A DNA stretch of 64,000 nt from Avedoeria sp964651245 (GTDB lineage: Bacteria; Chloroflexota; Anaerolineae; Epilineales; Epilineaceae), in NCBI GenBank assembly GCA_964651245.1, contig CAZYVI010000004.1, forward strand, positions 159,075 to 223,074, read 5' to 3'. Shown here piece by piece: positions 17,301 to 26,972 of this stretch. Positions within the stretch are counted from its first letter, which is position 1; each line of letters begins with the position of its first letter. A program made the translations under genes and the position numbers. The notes under the pieces were generated by a model, which worked only from the letters and a program-made list of their open reading frames with translations, had not been told where the DNA came from and did not search any database.

Positions 17301-18730
17301 AGCACCGGCGGGTGGTTGGCGGTGATGAACGACTGCCCGTCGGACAGGAAGTCCTCGATCTTGATGTCGGCGAAGTAGGCGTAGTCCGTCACCTGGAAGG
17401 ACAGTGTGTAGTCCACCAGGTCGACCGGCGACGGTCCCTTGGCGCCGTAGTCGTTGGCCACCTTGACCGACTTCTGCAGCGCGACGCACTTGTTCTGCAG
17501 GGTGTGGTCGTCCACCACGGGGTCGAGCGCCACGTGCTTGGCGCTGTCGCGCGGGTCGAGCGGCGTCCAGTCGGCCTCGACGGCGATGTCGTTCACGGCG
17601 GTGACCGGGGTGCAGTTGTTGAGGTTGATGACCGGCGTGTTCGTCGCGCCGAGGCGGTCGAAGTGGAACCAGAACGACATCGCCACCGTCCCCGTCGCCG
17701 AGGCGCACTCCAGCTTGGCCACGGCGCCGGCGGCCGGCGACTTGGCCGGCACCGTCGCGGTGCAGCCCGGCGTGTGGCTGTGGAAGCCGTCGAACACGAG
17801 GTCGGCGGGCAGCTGGTCCGTCACGACGAGGTTCGTCACCGTCTGCCCCGGCGCGATCGCCGCCGTCACCCCGTAGCGCAGCGGGTAGCCGTCCTTGTGG
17901 CTCGGCCCCGTCGCCGCCTCGCCCTCCGGCCCGAGGTAGGCCTTGCTGGCCAGCAGGACGAGCGGGATGACCGTCGTCTTCGTCCAGCCGTCGGCCACCA
18001 CGTCGTCGCCGTGGCTGACGATGGGCGTCGTGCCGGTCGGGCTGTCGCCGTAGAGGAAGCCGCCGCGCGCGTAGACGTCGATCGGCGCCTGCTCGTCGGC
18101 GAACGCATCGATGTGGGCCTGGATCTGGATGGCCAGCGGCGGCGCGTCCGGCGCGTAGCTGCCCACCGGCAGGCGGATCGACACGAGCTGATGTCCCGCC
18201 GGAACCGTCACCGTCGGATTGCCCGGCAGGAACGGGTGCGGGAACGAGGTCGGCTCGCTCTCGCAGTCGACGCCGCCACCGAACACCTTGACGTCGGCCG
18301 GCGGCGCACCGTCAAGCAGCGCGCTGCCGGCGACGAGCTCGAGGCCGTCGCACTGCAGGCTCATGTCATTCCCGTCCGCGCCGCGCCGGTCGAGGACGAG
18401 GTCGATGAACGGGCCGTAGCCCAGGTCGTTCGGCCCGCCGGTGTTCATCAGCGTCGCGGAGAGGTTGACGTCGGTGCCGATGAGGCCGTACGTCGGCAGT
18501 GCCGGCAGCAGCACCGTCGGTTGCGCTTGCTGCAGCGGCGCTGCTGCCGGCGCCGCCTGGGCCGTGCCGATCGCGGCGCCCCCTTGGCCGGCCGCCAGTC
18601 CCGCGCCGTGCAGCACGAGCAGCGACACGACGAGGAGGACGCGTTGCCAGCCGACCCAGCAGAGCCGAACCGTGTGCCAGCGGGCTGCGTGGTCGAGAGA
18701 CGGTGGTCGATGCGTGCGGAAGAACACCAT
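11318..18730 (-). CDS. Giant secreted multidomain surface protein: DUF11-like, SdrD-B-like, RCC1-like and LamG modules
   Basis: ATG 18730 is chosen because GGAGGT lies 6 bases upstream; product 2470 residues. A hydrophobic signal segment (about 30-46) ends near AGLAAG. Residues of about 50-1370 are repeated DUF11-like beta domains with the recurrent pattern V.D.LPA.L....... Two SdrD-B-like modules follow near 1380 and 1500 (DADQDGVCDPGEN; DANGNGKRDSGEPG, EF-hand-like Asp-rich loops). Residues of about 1620-1950 form RCC1-like propeller repeats (VAQGFDHTVALLNNGDLVAWGG and similar). A Pro/Thr linker lies at about 1967-2057, a small beta domain to about 2165, and a LamG/concanavalin-like domain at about 2197-2427. 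There is no LPXTG-type anchor. A role in adhesion or cell-surface structure is likely; no enzymatic domain is visible. Confidence 0.85.
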   Translation of the reverse strand: MVFFRTHRPPSLDHAARWHTVRLCWVGWQRVLLVVSLLVLHGAGLAAGQGGAAIGTAQAAPAAAPLQQAQPTVLLPALPTYGLIGTDVNLSATLMNTGGPNDLGYGPFIDLVLDRRGADGNDMSLQCDGLELVAGSALLDGAPPADVKVFGGGVDCESEPTSFPHPFLPGNPTVTVPAGHQLVSIRLPVGSYAPDAPPLAIQIQAHIDAFADEQAPIDVYARGGFLYGDSPTGTTPIVSHGDDVVADGWTKTTVIPLVLLASKAYLGPEGEAATGPSHKDGYPLRYGVTAAIAPGQTVTNLVVTDQLPADLVFDGFHSHTPGCTATVPAKSPAAGAVAKLECASATGTVAMSFWFHFDRLGATNTPVINLNNCTPVTAVNDIAVEADWTPLDPRDSAKHVALDPVVDDHTLQNKCVALQKSVKVANDYGAKGPSPVDLVDYTLSFQVTDYAYFADIKIEDFLSDGQSFITANHPPVLTISDGTLAAPLSMNWPWADFQPTSVPSEVCSASYPDDGTPFDLTGGSKVTFDVSALLEAQAATQWPTASPSIKQGVLSGAATPQGQGKPAWGTIRFRARINHQFALPQPGPGATGNLHVDKHDPLCNRASLRALRVEVEGINVWAGTNVWATDDSAAALQIVAGDLEKRVVARNDAADELVLDANTGLYAFSPGDTITFEIAKTIPSADAEDIVIEDWLPAPVLSNGEFNGMTTPLPKCAMNGSIVGNPAPGQACWLLTPTQAPTTVSAPIASVGAGNSLRFEFGDLWAQNIQQRTLIVRLTATVTTDPYADGLHMTNLVRECERNTLGKAYCQAYAAAFQVAAPRLAIRKGVIWTSKDTADMPPHYEPLNDKGPFTGCNLNGVTSTVLDASPNFLGGAPGASVLAGLDAGDEVRFAIVVENFGAAVEGAFDVSVSDKLPPQLQNATVECVVNGNGSPIVHSGALFSSAGLTLDDPGPTTLTKGAIDPYDPDDGLNLAIIIVHATIAPNVEAGCYVNEAELLSYAGREGGANHVAAGLAVNTHAQASVCVGPRAFKRLVETSEAHTSDAEDGSLAEPRPVAIGEIVRYEVEVTVPEGLSPALEVTDLLPADLVYLPQTAEVTFVDTPIAGVAVGNQPDVKGGPFHCLVGAQPPTFEFGKVMLPGNGATNTPRTFRFRFNALVCNTQNNVDYDETHEVKGNNVAVAAAGQTFPDVNLDWGGQGLPDAYVKIVEPRLTLDKRFPTAQLPAEVTLGAMIPYELVVTNAGSATAFEVALEDVLPAGLSLAGTTSIGMTPPNCAAGMTMASPLQLGIDAMRPGCEVRFRFDAEVTDTACPALVNHATATWMSLPNGTGTPKHVFGAPTFNVTGSQTPGAHGALDGARDGSGGPQGVPNDHAVAADLPICGRVCGVKCEDADQDGVCDPGENHLSGWTIVASQDGAQVATTVTADGTGLLRSGEYCLDALPGDTTIAEQMTPQQQADGWHQTGPQPVPPGTHKLALGFGAEVWDVNFANFKTPPCEVTLSGIKFRDANGNGKRDSGEPGMGGWVITATEPGATTPAFSATTNASGAYVLTLPVGIYYIEEVPKAGYLQTLPKLPRKYEVYVYCDATLPPFEIHETGTMKPIAPDELDFGNLPLIVCPKVPWFLANQRRLYVWGDDPQYYGQIGGVPASASPKSLSAGYKAVAQGFDHTVALLNNGDLVAWGGPPTAKVPAPTTPFIAIAAGQGFTVALDAKGAMHSWRASLGVAEALFSGCPNSLKCSTKPTVTIPGYVAISAGDEVAMAIDEKGNLHSWGPNNFHGQLPGCAAPTAGHCVESSRVYDAIAASGGSTLALSDGDIYGWGFNNLGQVPGCTSGSCVMQVMPKSPDPFVAIDINVTHSLALDTQGRIWSWGTVFDEALPSAHGTSFGTGYRAIAVGFGHSLAMRANGTLESWGNFSGFSPSITPPLGKFFAIAAGGHEVQTFAAALRCPTFGWGGSVTSQIFLPGTVMNAPLGGVPAVPVPSGPTSTGSPTPTPRLRPTWTPGPTPRPTWTAAPTDGPEPTDEVEPTATPLPPSATPPRPTATASATPTATRPGPTPALVGQIRTDRGCAEDTADVLYGQGETVPIAVRIDGAAQATVRVMYQWPDGGQERQIDGGTIDGGVTYTVSPPLVLPADAPLGLRRLSFQAQQPDQSYRELRRCSFQVVAAAQPTATTPAAPPSVTPPRPSATPTRTGSTSCLPLSQLPGLAAWWRFEEAGGEVVLDAVEVPILNFGTLNGAARRGSGHVGRALRFDGQTAYVDVPDHASLDVVASPRGDFTLDAWVKVPPDATTNGVHVAMVKQASAGGPGYQLYLNNMQPGLQLADASGYTNFGAGVAIPKDDRWHLLAVSVDRDRADGGRFFLDGQAIGEPFDPRVRPGSLENASVLRLGALSFQPTSFFDGWLDEVEFIGSALPAQAIVALYQRGTVGKCVPAPAPTSPPLGGGRGQGAAGSPSDALYNPMARQHNRRAYP

Positions 18731-19027
18731 GATCGGACCTCCAGGCTGCGTTGCCCGACCGCTGGGGCTGCGGGCGAGCCGGGTGCGTTGACGCTCCTCG
18801 GTCGCTCCAGCCAGGCCCCCCGCGGCTGGAGCGCGCCGCCATTCGGCGACATCGGGCAGCGTATCGACCCCGGATCGGCGCCACCAGAGCCCTCCGACAC
18901 CCGTCCGCCCACACTCCGCCAACCGCGGCTGTCGGAGTGCGCCCCGCCTCTTGACGCCCGCTGTGTCGCTCGGCTAGCCTTGCCGCGCCCCGGCGCCCTT
19001 GCCTGGGGGGAGCAGGACGGGCGAGCG
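18731..19027. other. Divergent intergenic region between giant surface protein and NACHT-FGE gene
   Basis: This 297-bp stretch holds the ribosome site of the minus-strand giant gene at its left end and a plus-strand promoter at 18951-18980. I see no gene, repeat or stable hairpin in it. The minus-strand promoter is not obvious. Confidence 0.5.
18951..18980 (+). promoter_or_regulatory. Candidate promoter for the NACHT-FGE gene
   Basis: TTGACG at 18951-18956, an 18-bp spacer and TAGCCT at 18975-18980. The same TAGCCT -10 with TTGCGA 17 bp upstream is found in front of the P-type ATPase gene. Transcription would begin about 40 bp ahead of the proposed TTG start. Confidence 0.45.
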
Positions 19028-22000
19028 TTGGCTGTCGACTCGATCACTGAAGCAGCCGTCCAGGGCGCGTTGTGGTCGTTGCGCTACGGCCAGTCGCTGC
19101 GCAACGGCGCCCTTCTCGCGCTCGACCAGGTGACGCTGCGGCTCGTGCGCGAAGGGCTCGACGACTCGACGACGGTCCGCGAATGGCTGCTTGGCCAGCT
19201 GCTGGCGGAGGCCGTCGCCGACGGGATGCGCCACGCGCGCGTGCGGACCCACGCCGACCCAGCAGGCGGCGGATCGAGCGCCGTGCCCGATGCCGATGCG
19301 TTGACGCGCCTGCGCCACGACTTCCGGGCCGGCGACCCCGACCTCGAGGCGTGGGGCATGCTGTCGATCCGCTACCTCAGCGCCAGCCAGCCGCCGACCG
19401 GGACGTTGGCCGATGCCCTGAACGTCTCGGGGCGGACATTGGAGCGGCGGCTGGCGCGCGGGCACCGGCTCCTCGCGGCGGCGCTGCGCGAGCGCGAGGT
19501 CGCCGCGGCCCAGCTGCTGTCGGCGAGTGCGCCACCGCCGCCGCGCGAACGCATCGAGGTGCGGTCCGACGCCGACGTGCCGCCCGTGCCCGACGTGTTC
19601 GCCGCCTTGATGACCACGATCCGTGGCGACCGGGCCTCGCTGCGGCTGTCGACGTCGGACGTCGCGGTGCTGACCCGCCACGTGCCGCGCACGCTCGACG
19701 AGTACTACCTCGGTCGCGTGGCCGCATGGTCGCAGCCGCGCTACCGGCTCGACGAGCGGTTCGTGGGCCTGTCGCTGCTCGTCGACATGGGCGAGGAGGC
19801 GCAGGACCGCCGATGGCAGCCTCGCGAGGCCTCGTTCGACAGTTTGGCCGCCCTCGACGCCGCCGTGCCGGAGTCAGCCTACGTGCTGCTCGGGCCGCCG
19901 GGCAGCGGGAAGAGCACGCTGCTGCGCCGCTTCGAGCTCGACACCGCCATCGACGCGCTGCGGGGCGCTACGAGGGCGGTGCCGTTCCTGGTGCCGCTCA
20001 ACCACTACCGTTCGGCCTGGCCCGGCGATCCGCCTCCGGCGCCGCGCGACTGGCTCTCGGGCCTGTGGCGAAAGCGCGGTCCGACGCTGCCGCCGCTCGA
20101 CGAGCTTCTGGACGCCGGCCGCGTCGTCCTGCTGCTGGACGGCCTCAACGAGATGCCGCATCAGGACCAGGCCGACTTCCACCGCCTCGTTCTCGCGATC
20201 AAGCAGCTCCTGCACGACGTGTTGCTGCCGCAGCCGGCGAACCGCGTCGTGCTCTCGTGTCGCAGCCTCGACTACAGCTCGCCCCTGTCGTCGGCCACCC
20301 TGCGCGTGCCGCAGGTGCGCCTCGAGCCGATGTCCGACGACCAAGTGCGCACGTTCCTCGATCGCTACGCGCCCGATCGAAGCGCGCGGCTCTGGGCAGG
20401 CTTGTCCGGCACGGCGCACCTGTCGCTGTATCGGACCCCCTACTTCCTGCGGCTGCTCGTCGAGCAGTGGCCCGGCGAGGTCGTCGTCCCCGCCGGCCAC
20501 GCCGGGCTCTTCACCGGGTTCGTTCGCTCCGCGCTGCGCCGGGAGGTCGAACGCGACCATCCGCTCTTCGCGCCTGGCGCGCTGCTCACCGAGCGCGACC
20601 GGCGCCGCCTCGTGCAATCACGGCCGTGGCGGGATGCCTCGGAGCTGCCCGAGCACGGGCCGCTCATCGGGGGGCTGGCCGGGCTCGCACTCCAGATGCA
20701 GGAGCGCGCGGCGGCCAGCGCGGGCGCCCAGGTCCGCGTGCCCTACGACGTGGCGGTGTCGATCGTGGGCGAGGCGGGCGGCGACCCGGTGCTGCGGGCC
20801 GGCATGGCCCTCGGCATCCTCGACGAGGATCTGCTCGACGGCACCGTGTTGTTCTTCCACCAACTGCTGCAGGAGTACTTCGCCGCCCGCCGCCTCGCGC
20901 CCCGGCCCATCGACGCGCGGCTGCGCGCGCCGTGGCGGATGGATGAGGTCACGCCGGCGCTCGACGACGTGCTGGCGGCGCTTGCGCCCGACGAACCGCT
21001 TCCATCGGCGCCGACCACCGGGTGGGAGGAGACCGCGCTTCTCGCCCTCTGCCTGGCCCCGCAACCGGACGAACGGGTGCTGGAGATGGCCGAGTTCAAC
21101 CTGCCGCTGGCGGGGCGCGCGGCACTGCGCGATGAGGTGCGTCTCGGCGAGTCGACGCGCGAGCGGCTCCGATGGGCGCTCGTTCGCCGCAGTCGCGATC
21201 CGGACGCCGACCTGCGGGCTCGACTGGCCGCGGCCGACGTCCTGGGGCACCTTGGCGACCCGCGCTTCGTGCGGCGATGCGGGGCATTCGGCGACTACCT
21301 CCATCCGCCGATGGTCGAGCTCGCCGGCGGTCGCATCCTCGTGGGCCGCGACGACGGGCCGGCTGACGAGCGCCCGGTGCACCGGGTGGACGTCGCGGCG
21401 TTCGCACTCGGCCAGTTTCCCGTCACCAACGCCGAATGGGCGTGCTTCCTCGACGCCGGTGGCTACGACGAGCCGCGGTGGTGGCCCACGCCGGGCGCCG
21501 AGGCCTGGCGGAGCGGGTCGGGCACGGCGGAAGGGTCCCGCTGGGACTATCGGCTCTGGCGGCAGCGCCTACTGGCCAACCCGGCGCTGCTCGACGAGAT
21601 GCGCGACCAGGGCCGCGTCCCGACCGAGTCCTACGAAGCGTGGCGCGCGCGGCTGACGATGGACGGTGCCGCGTTCGAGCGGCATCTGACAGAACGCTGG
21701 CCGGACGGCCGCCGGACCGAGCCGGCGGCCTGGCGGCGCGAGGCGTTCCGCCATCCGTTGCAGCCGGTCGTCGGGGTCAGCTGGTACGAAGCCTGGGCCT
21801 TCTGCCACTGGCTCTCCGCCCAGACGGGACGACCGTTCCGGCTGCCCACCGAGGTGGAGTGGGAGGCAGCCGCGCGCGGCGCGGATGGACGCCCGTATGC
21901 GTTCGGAGCGGACTTCGCGGTCGGGGCGGCCAACACCGTCGAGGTCCACCTGTTCCGACCGTCACCCGTCGGCGTCTTCCCCGCCGGTGACAGCCCGCAA

Positions 22001-22300
22001 GGCGTGGCCGATCTCCACGGCAACGTGTTCGAGTGGTCCGCAAGCCATCTCGGGCCGATCGACGGGTCGCACGTCTATGGCTATCCCTACGACGCCCGTG
22101 ACGGCCGGGAGTCGCCCGATCCTTCGCCGACGATGAAGCTCGTGGTTCGCGGCGGAGCGTGGTCGGGCGACGTGACGATGGCCTCCTCGACCTGCCGAAG
22201 CCTGGGCGCGCCGCTGTTGCCCGACTACCGGGGCACCAACCTGGGCTTTCGGGTGGCCTGCTCCGGGACGCCTGGCGGCGGGCCGGCCCTCACCGGCTGA
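19028..22300 (+). CDS. HTH-NACHT ATPase-FGE domain fusion, probable conflict/sensor protein
   Basis: The 1090-residue protein starts at TTG 19028 (AGGA about 10 bases upstream); the open frame extends far upstream antisense to the giant gene but has no ribosome site there. Residues 1-170 are helical and contain an HTH-like segment TLADALNVSGRTLERRL. The NACHT ATPase has Walker A GPPGSGKST at 289-297 and Walker B VVLLLDGLNEMP with Asp371, then a helical winged region to about 740. An FGE/SUMF1-type C-lectin-fold domain fills about 760-1085 (GRILVGRDDGPADERPVH, FRLPTEVEWEAAARG, DLHGNVFEWSAS, VVRGGAWSG, NLGFRVAC). Both catalytic cysteines of true FGEs appear replaced (Gly and Ala by my alignment), so the domain is probably a ligand-binding sensor. 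Similar NACHT-FGE fusions are known from bacterial defence and signalling. Confidence 0.85.
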   Translation: MAVDSITEAAVQGALWSLRYGQSLRNGALLALDQVTLRLVREGLDDSTTVREWLLGQLLAEAVADGMRHARVRTHADPAGGGSSAVPDADALTRLRHDFRAGDPDLEAWGMLSIRYLSASQPPTGTLADALNVSGRTLERRLARGHRLLAAALREREVAAAQLLSASAPPPPRERIEVRSDADVPPVPDVFAALMTTIRGDRASLRLSTSDVAVLTRHVPRTLDEYYLGRVAAWSQPRYRLDERFVGLSLLVDMGEEAQDRRWQPREASFDSLAALDAAVPESAYVLLGPPGSGKSTLLRRFELDTAIDALRGATRAVPFLVPLNHYRSAWPGDPPPAPRDWLSGLWRKRGPTLPPLDELLDAGRVVLLLDGLNEMPHQDQADFHRLVLAIKQLLHDVLLPQPANRVVLSCRSLDYSSPLSSATLRVPQVRLEPMSDDQVRTFLDRYAPDRSARLWAGLSGTAHLSLYRTPYFLRLLVEQWPGEVVVPAGHAGLFTGFVRSALRREVERDHPLFAPGALLTERDRRRLVQSRPWRDASELPEHGPLIGGLAGLALQMQERAAASAGAQVRVPYDVAVSIVGEAGGDPVLRAGMALGILDEDLLDGTVLFFHQLLQEYFAARRLAPRPIDARLRAPWRMDEVTPALDDVLAALAPDEPLPSAPTTGWEETALLALCLAPQPDERVLEMAEFNLPLAGRAALRDEVRLGESTRERLRWALVRRSRDPDADLRARLAAADVLGHLGDPRFVRRCGAFGDYLHPPMVELAGGRILVGRDDGPADERPVHRVDVAAFALGQFPVTNAEWACFLDAGGYDEPRWWPTPGAEAWRSGSGTAEGSRWDYRLWRQRLLANPALLDEMRDQGRVPTESYEAWRARLTMDGAAFERHLTERWPDGRRTEPAAWRREAFRHPLQPVVGVSWYEAWAFCHWLSAQTGRPFRLPTEVEWEAAARGADGRPYAFGADFAVGAANTVEVHLFRPSPVGVFPAGDSPQGVADLHGNVFEWSASHLGPIDGSHVYGYPYDARDGRESPDPSPTMKLVVRGGAWSGDVTMASSTCRSLGAPLLPDYRGTNLGFRVACSGTPGGGPALTG

Positions 22301-22351
22301 CGCCCCGCCCCCGACACGGCCGCTTCGCCCCCGATCGTCCGCCCCGCCGCC

Positions 22352-24808
<2,457 letters not shown>

Positions 24809-24828
24809 CATCGATCCCATCTAGACCG

Positions 24829-24859
24829 GCGGGGGTGGCGGGCGCCCCACCACCCCCGC
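24829..24859 (-). terminator. Hairpin between rpsA and clpC
   Basis: A 10-bp perfect inverted repeat GCGGGGGTGG / CCACCCCCGC lies between the rpsA stop and the clpC start. It could end rpsA transcription or form a structured clpC leader. An ACCGTACGGT palindrome is adjacent at 24870-24879. Confidence 0.4.
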
Positions 24860-24932
24860 TCGATTCCATACCGTACGGTCTAGACCCAGGCCGGCCGCAT
24901 TACGGAGCCCCTTCGCACCGCCGCGTGGCCGC

Positions 24933-26336
24933 CTAGGCCTCGTCGCTCGCCTCCGCCGTGGCGCCATCGTCGCCGACGGCCGCGTCGCTCGCAGCGCCGT
25001 CCTCGGTCGTGGCCGCCGCGACCTCCGTCTCCGCGACAGGCGTCGCCTCGACCTCGGCGGCGGGCGCCTCGGCCTCGACGGCCGGCGCCTCCGCCTCCGG
25101 CGCCGCGGCGGCGACCGCCGGCTCGGCGTCGGTGGCGGCCGCCGGCGCCGCGGCGACCGCGGCCGGCTCGGCGGCCAGGTCGTCATCGAGGTCGGCGATC
25201 ACCAGGTTGTCATACGCCACGTCGGCCCGCTTGAGGCTGAGGCCGATGCGCTTGCGGTCCGGGTCGACGCGGATCACGCGCACCGTCACCTCGTCGCCCG
25301 GCTGGACGACCTCGCCGGCCGGCTTGCTGTCGTCCGACAGCTCCGAGACGTGGATCAGACCCTCGATGTCGCCGTCAAGGCGGGCGAAGGCGCCAAAGTC
25401 GGCCAGGCGCGTGATCGTGGCGGTCACGACCTCGCCGACGACGAACCGCTGCTCGATGTCGCTCCACGGCTCGGGCATGAGCTGCTTCATCGACAGGCCG
25501 ATGCGCTTGCGGTCACGGTCGACGCTGATCACCTTGACGGTCACCTTGTCGCCCAGGTTGAGGACCTCGCTGGGGTGGTTGACCCGGTTCCAGGCCAACT
25601 CCGACAGGTGGACCAGGCCGTCGGCGCCGCCGATGTCGACGAAGGCGCCGAAGTCGGCGAGGCTGGTCACGATGCCGGTCAGCACCTGCCCGTCCTCGAG
25701 CGACGTCAGCAGCTCGCTCTTGGACGACTTGCGCCGCTCGCGCATCGCCGCCAGCTCCGAGAGGATCAGGCGGTTCTTGCGCCGATCGATCTCGATGATC
25801 TTCAGCCAGATCGGCTGGCTGACGAGCGACGCCAGCGGGCTCTCGCCGCTGCCGTCGATCTGCTCGCGGCTGAAGCCGTGGCGGCGGTCGATCTGCGACG
25901 CCGGCACGAAGCCGCGGACCTGGCCCACGTAGACGATCAAGCCGCCCTTGTTGTGGCCGTTGACGTTCGCCTCGAACGTCTGGTCGTTCTTGTGGAGGTC
26001 CTCGGCCTGGTCCCAGTCCTGGCCGATGCGCGCCTGCGACAACGACAGGACCAAGTTGCCCTGGCGGTCCTCCGGGTTGACGATGAGGCACTCGACCTCG
26101 TCGCCGATCTGGAAGCCGGCCAGGTCGTCCTTGCTCATCGCCGACATTTCGCGGCTCGAGAGGATGCCCTCGCGCTTGCCGCCGACGTCGATGAGGATCT
26201 CGTTGTCGCGGATCAGGGCGATGTGCCCTTGGACGATGTCGCCCCGCTGGAAGCGCTTGGCGTCGTCATAGGACTCCAGCAACTCCAGCATCGGATGGGG
26301 CATGGCGGACGTGGTGGTGGTAAACGGGTCGGTCAT
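24933..26336 (-). CDS. rpsA: 30S ribosomal protein S1
   Basis: S1 binds mRNA on the 30S subunit and helps initiation, notably on weak ribosome sites. The 467-residue protein holds four S1 OB-fold domains: about 30-100 (FQRGDIVQGHIALIRDNE), 118-182, 200-270 (GIVTSLADFGAFVDIGGADGLVHLSE) and 288-358 (TATITRLADFGAFARLDG). The two C-terminal ones are best conserved, with RKRIGLSMKQL and RKRIGLSLKRA ends. The last 90 or so residues are an Ala/Glu/Val-rich acidic tail. The start at 26336 has AGGAAG five bases upstream and a TATAAT element about 30 bp ahead. Confidence 0.92.
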   Translation of the reverse strand: MTDPFTTTTSAMPHPMLELLESYDDAKRFQRGDIVQGHIALIRDNEILIDVGGKREGILSSREMSAMSKDDLAGFQIGDEVECLIVNPEDRQGNLVLSLSQARIGQDWDQAEDLHKNDQTFEANVNGHNKGGLIVYVGQVRGFVPASQIDRRHGFSREQIDGSGESPLASLVSQPIWLKIIEIDRRKNRLILSELAAMRERRKSSKSELLTSLEDGQVLTGIVTSLADFGAFVDIGGADGLVHLSELAWNRVNHPSEVLNLGDKVTVKVISVDRDRKRIGLSMKQLMPEPWSDIEQRFVVGEVVTATITRLADFGAFARLDGDIEGLIHVSELSDDSKPAGEVVQPGDEVTVRVIRVDPDRKRIGLSLKRADVAYDNLVIADLDDDLAAEPAAVAAAPAAATDAEPAVAAAAPEAEAPAVEAEAPAAEVEATPVAETEVAAATTEDGAASDAAVGDDGATAEASDEA

Positions 26337-26367
26337 TCAGTCTTCCTCGCACACAGAGTTGCGGGCG

Positions 26368-26373
26368 ATTATA
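26368..26373 (-). promoter_or_regulatory. -10 element of the rpsA promoter
   Basis: Read on the minus strand this is a perfect TATAAT followed by CGCCCGC, the same context seen at other promoters in the window. The best -35 is TTGCCG at a long 19-bp spacing. Confidence 0.45.
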
Positions 26374-26412
26374 CCGCATCGCAACGCCGCGGCGGCAAGG
26401 CAGGCGCCGGCG

Positions 26413-26847
26413 CTAGCCGCGGGCGAGCGCGATCGCCTCGACCTCGACGCGCGCGCCGCGCGGCAAGGCCAGCACGGCGACCGTCGAGCGGGCCGGCGGC
26501 GCGGCCGGGAAGAACTCGGCGTAGACGGCGTTCATCGCCTGGAAGTCGGCCATGTCGGTGAGGAACACCGTGGTCTTGAGCACGTGCGCCAGCGACGAGC
26601 CGGCCGCCTCGAGCACGGCGGCCAGGTTCGACAACGCCTGCCGGGTCTGGGCCGCGATGTCGCCGTCCACGAGCTGGCCCGTCTCCGGGTCGATCGGCAC
26701 CTGGCCCGACGCGAACACCGACAGGTCGGCGCGGATGGCCTGCGAGTACGGCCCGATCGCCGACGGCGCACGATCGGTGGCGATGACGGTGCGGTGGTGG
26801 CCGACACCGGGGTCGACGATGCGGGCCGGCGGGGTGGGGGTGGTCAT
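26413..26847 (-). CDS. ridA: RidA family reactive-intermediate deaminase
   Basis: RidA hydrolyses reactive enamine/imine intermediates made by PLP enzymes. The 144-residue product has about 20 extra residues ahead of the core. The core shows APSAIGPYSQAI, FASGQVPIDPETG, a TRQALSNLAAVLEAAGSSL helix, the VFLTDMADFQAMNAVYAEFF block and the C-terminal PARSTVAVLALPRGARVEVE, whose Arg and Glu are the substrate-binding signature. The ATG at 26847 has AAGGA upstream. The gene is 76 bp from rpsA and follows the PIN-TRAM gene on the same strand after a repeat-containing spacer. Confidence 0.92.
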   Translation of the reverse strand: MTTPTPPARIVDPGVGHHRTVIATDRAPSAIGPYSQAIRADLSVFASGQVPIDPETGQLVDGDIAAQTRQALSNLAAVLEAAGSSLAHVLKTTVFLTDMADFQAMNAVYAEFFPAAPPARSTVAVLALPRGARVEVEAIALARG

Positions 26848-26892
26848 GAGGCACGTCCTTTCGATCATCGATTCGAATGTCACCATACCCGG

Positions 26893-26972
26893 TGGGGGCG
26901 GACGCGGGGGTCCGCCCGTACGGGGTGGGGCGGGGGGGCGGACGTGGGGGTCCGTCCCTACGGGGTGGGGCG
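26893..26972. repeat. Two tandem 40-bp palindromic units
   Basis: Two 40-bp units (26893-26932 and 26933-26972) differ at a few positions. Each contains a hairpin: GGGCGGAC / GTCCGCCC with a 6-nt loop in the first, and the same with one G-U wobble in the second. The second unit encodes the last residues and stop codon of the PIN-TRAM gene. It looks like an intergenic REP-type element. It may also end transcription of the upstream gene. Confidence 0.75.

Noticed and set aside
16202..19027. Long upstream extension of the NACHT-FGE reading frame
   Set aside because: It is antisense to the giant surface-protein gene, low-complexity and Arg/Gly/Val-rich, with no ribosome site; it is a high-GC shadow frame.
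22142..22270. Diversity-generating retroelement variable repeat
   Set aside because: No Asn-codon bias, template repeat or reverse transcriptase is visible in the window.
19028..22300. FGE domain as an active formylglycine-generating enzyme
   Set aside because: The conserved catalytic cysteines appear missing and no sulfatase gene is nearby.
24870..24879. ACCGTACGGT palindrome ahead of clpC as a heat-shock operator
   Set aside because: It does not match CIRCE or CtsR sites and is only 10 bp, so it was not listed as an operator.
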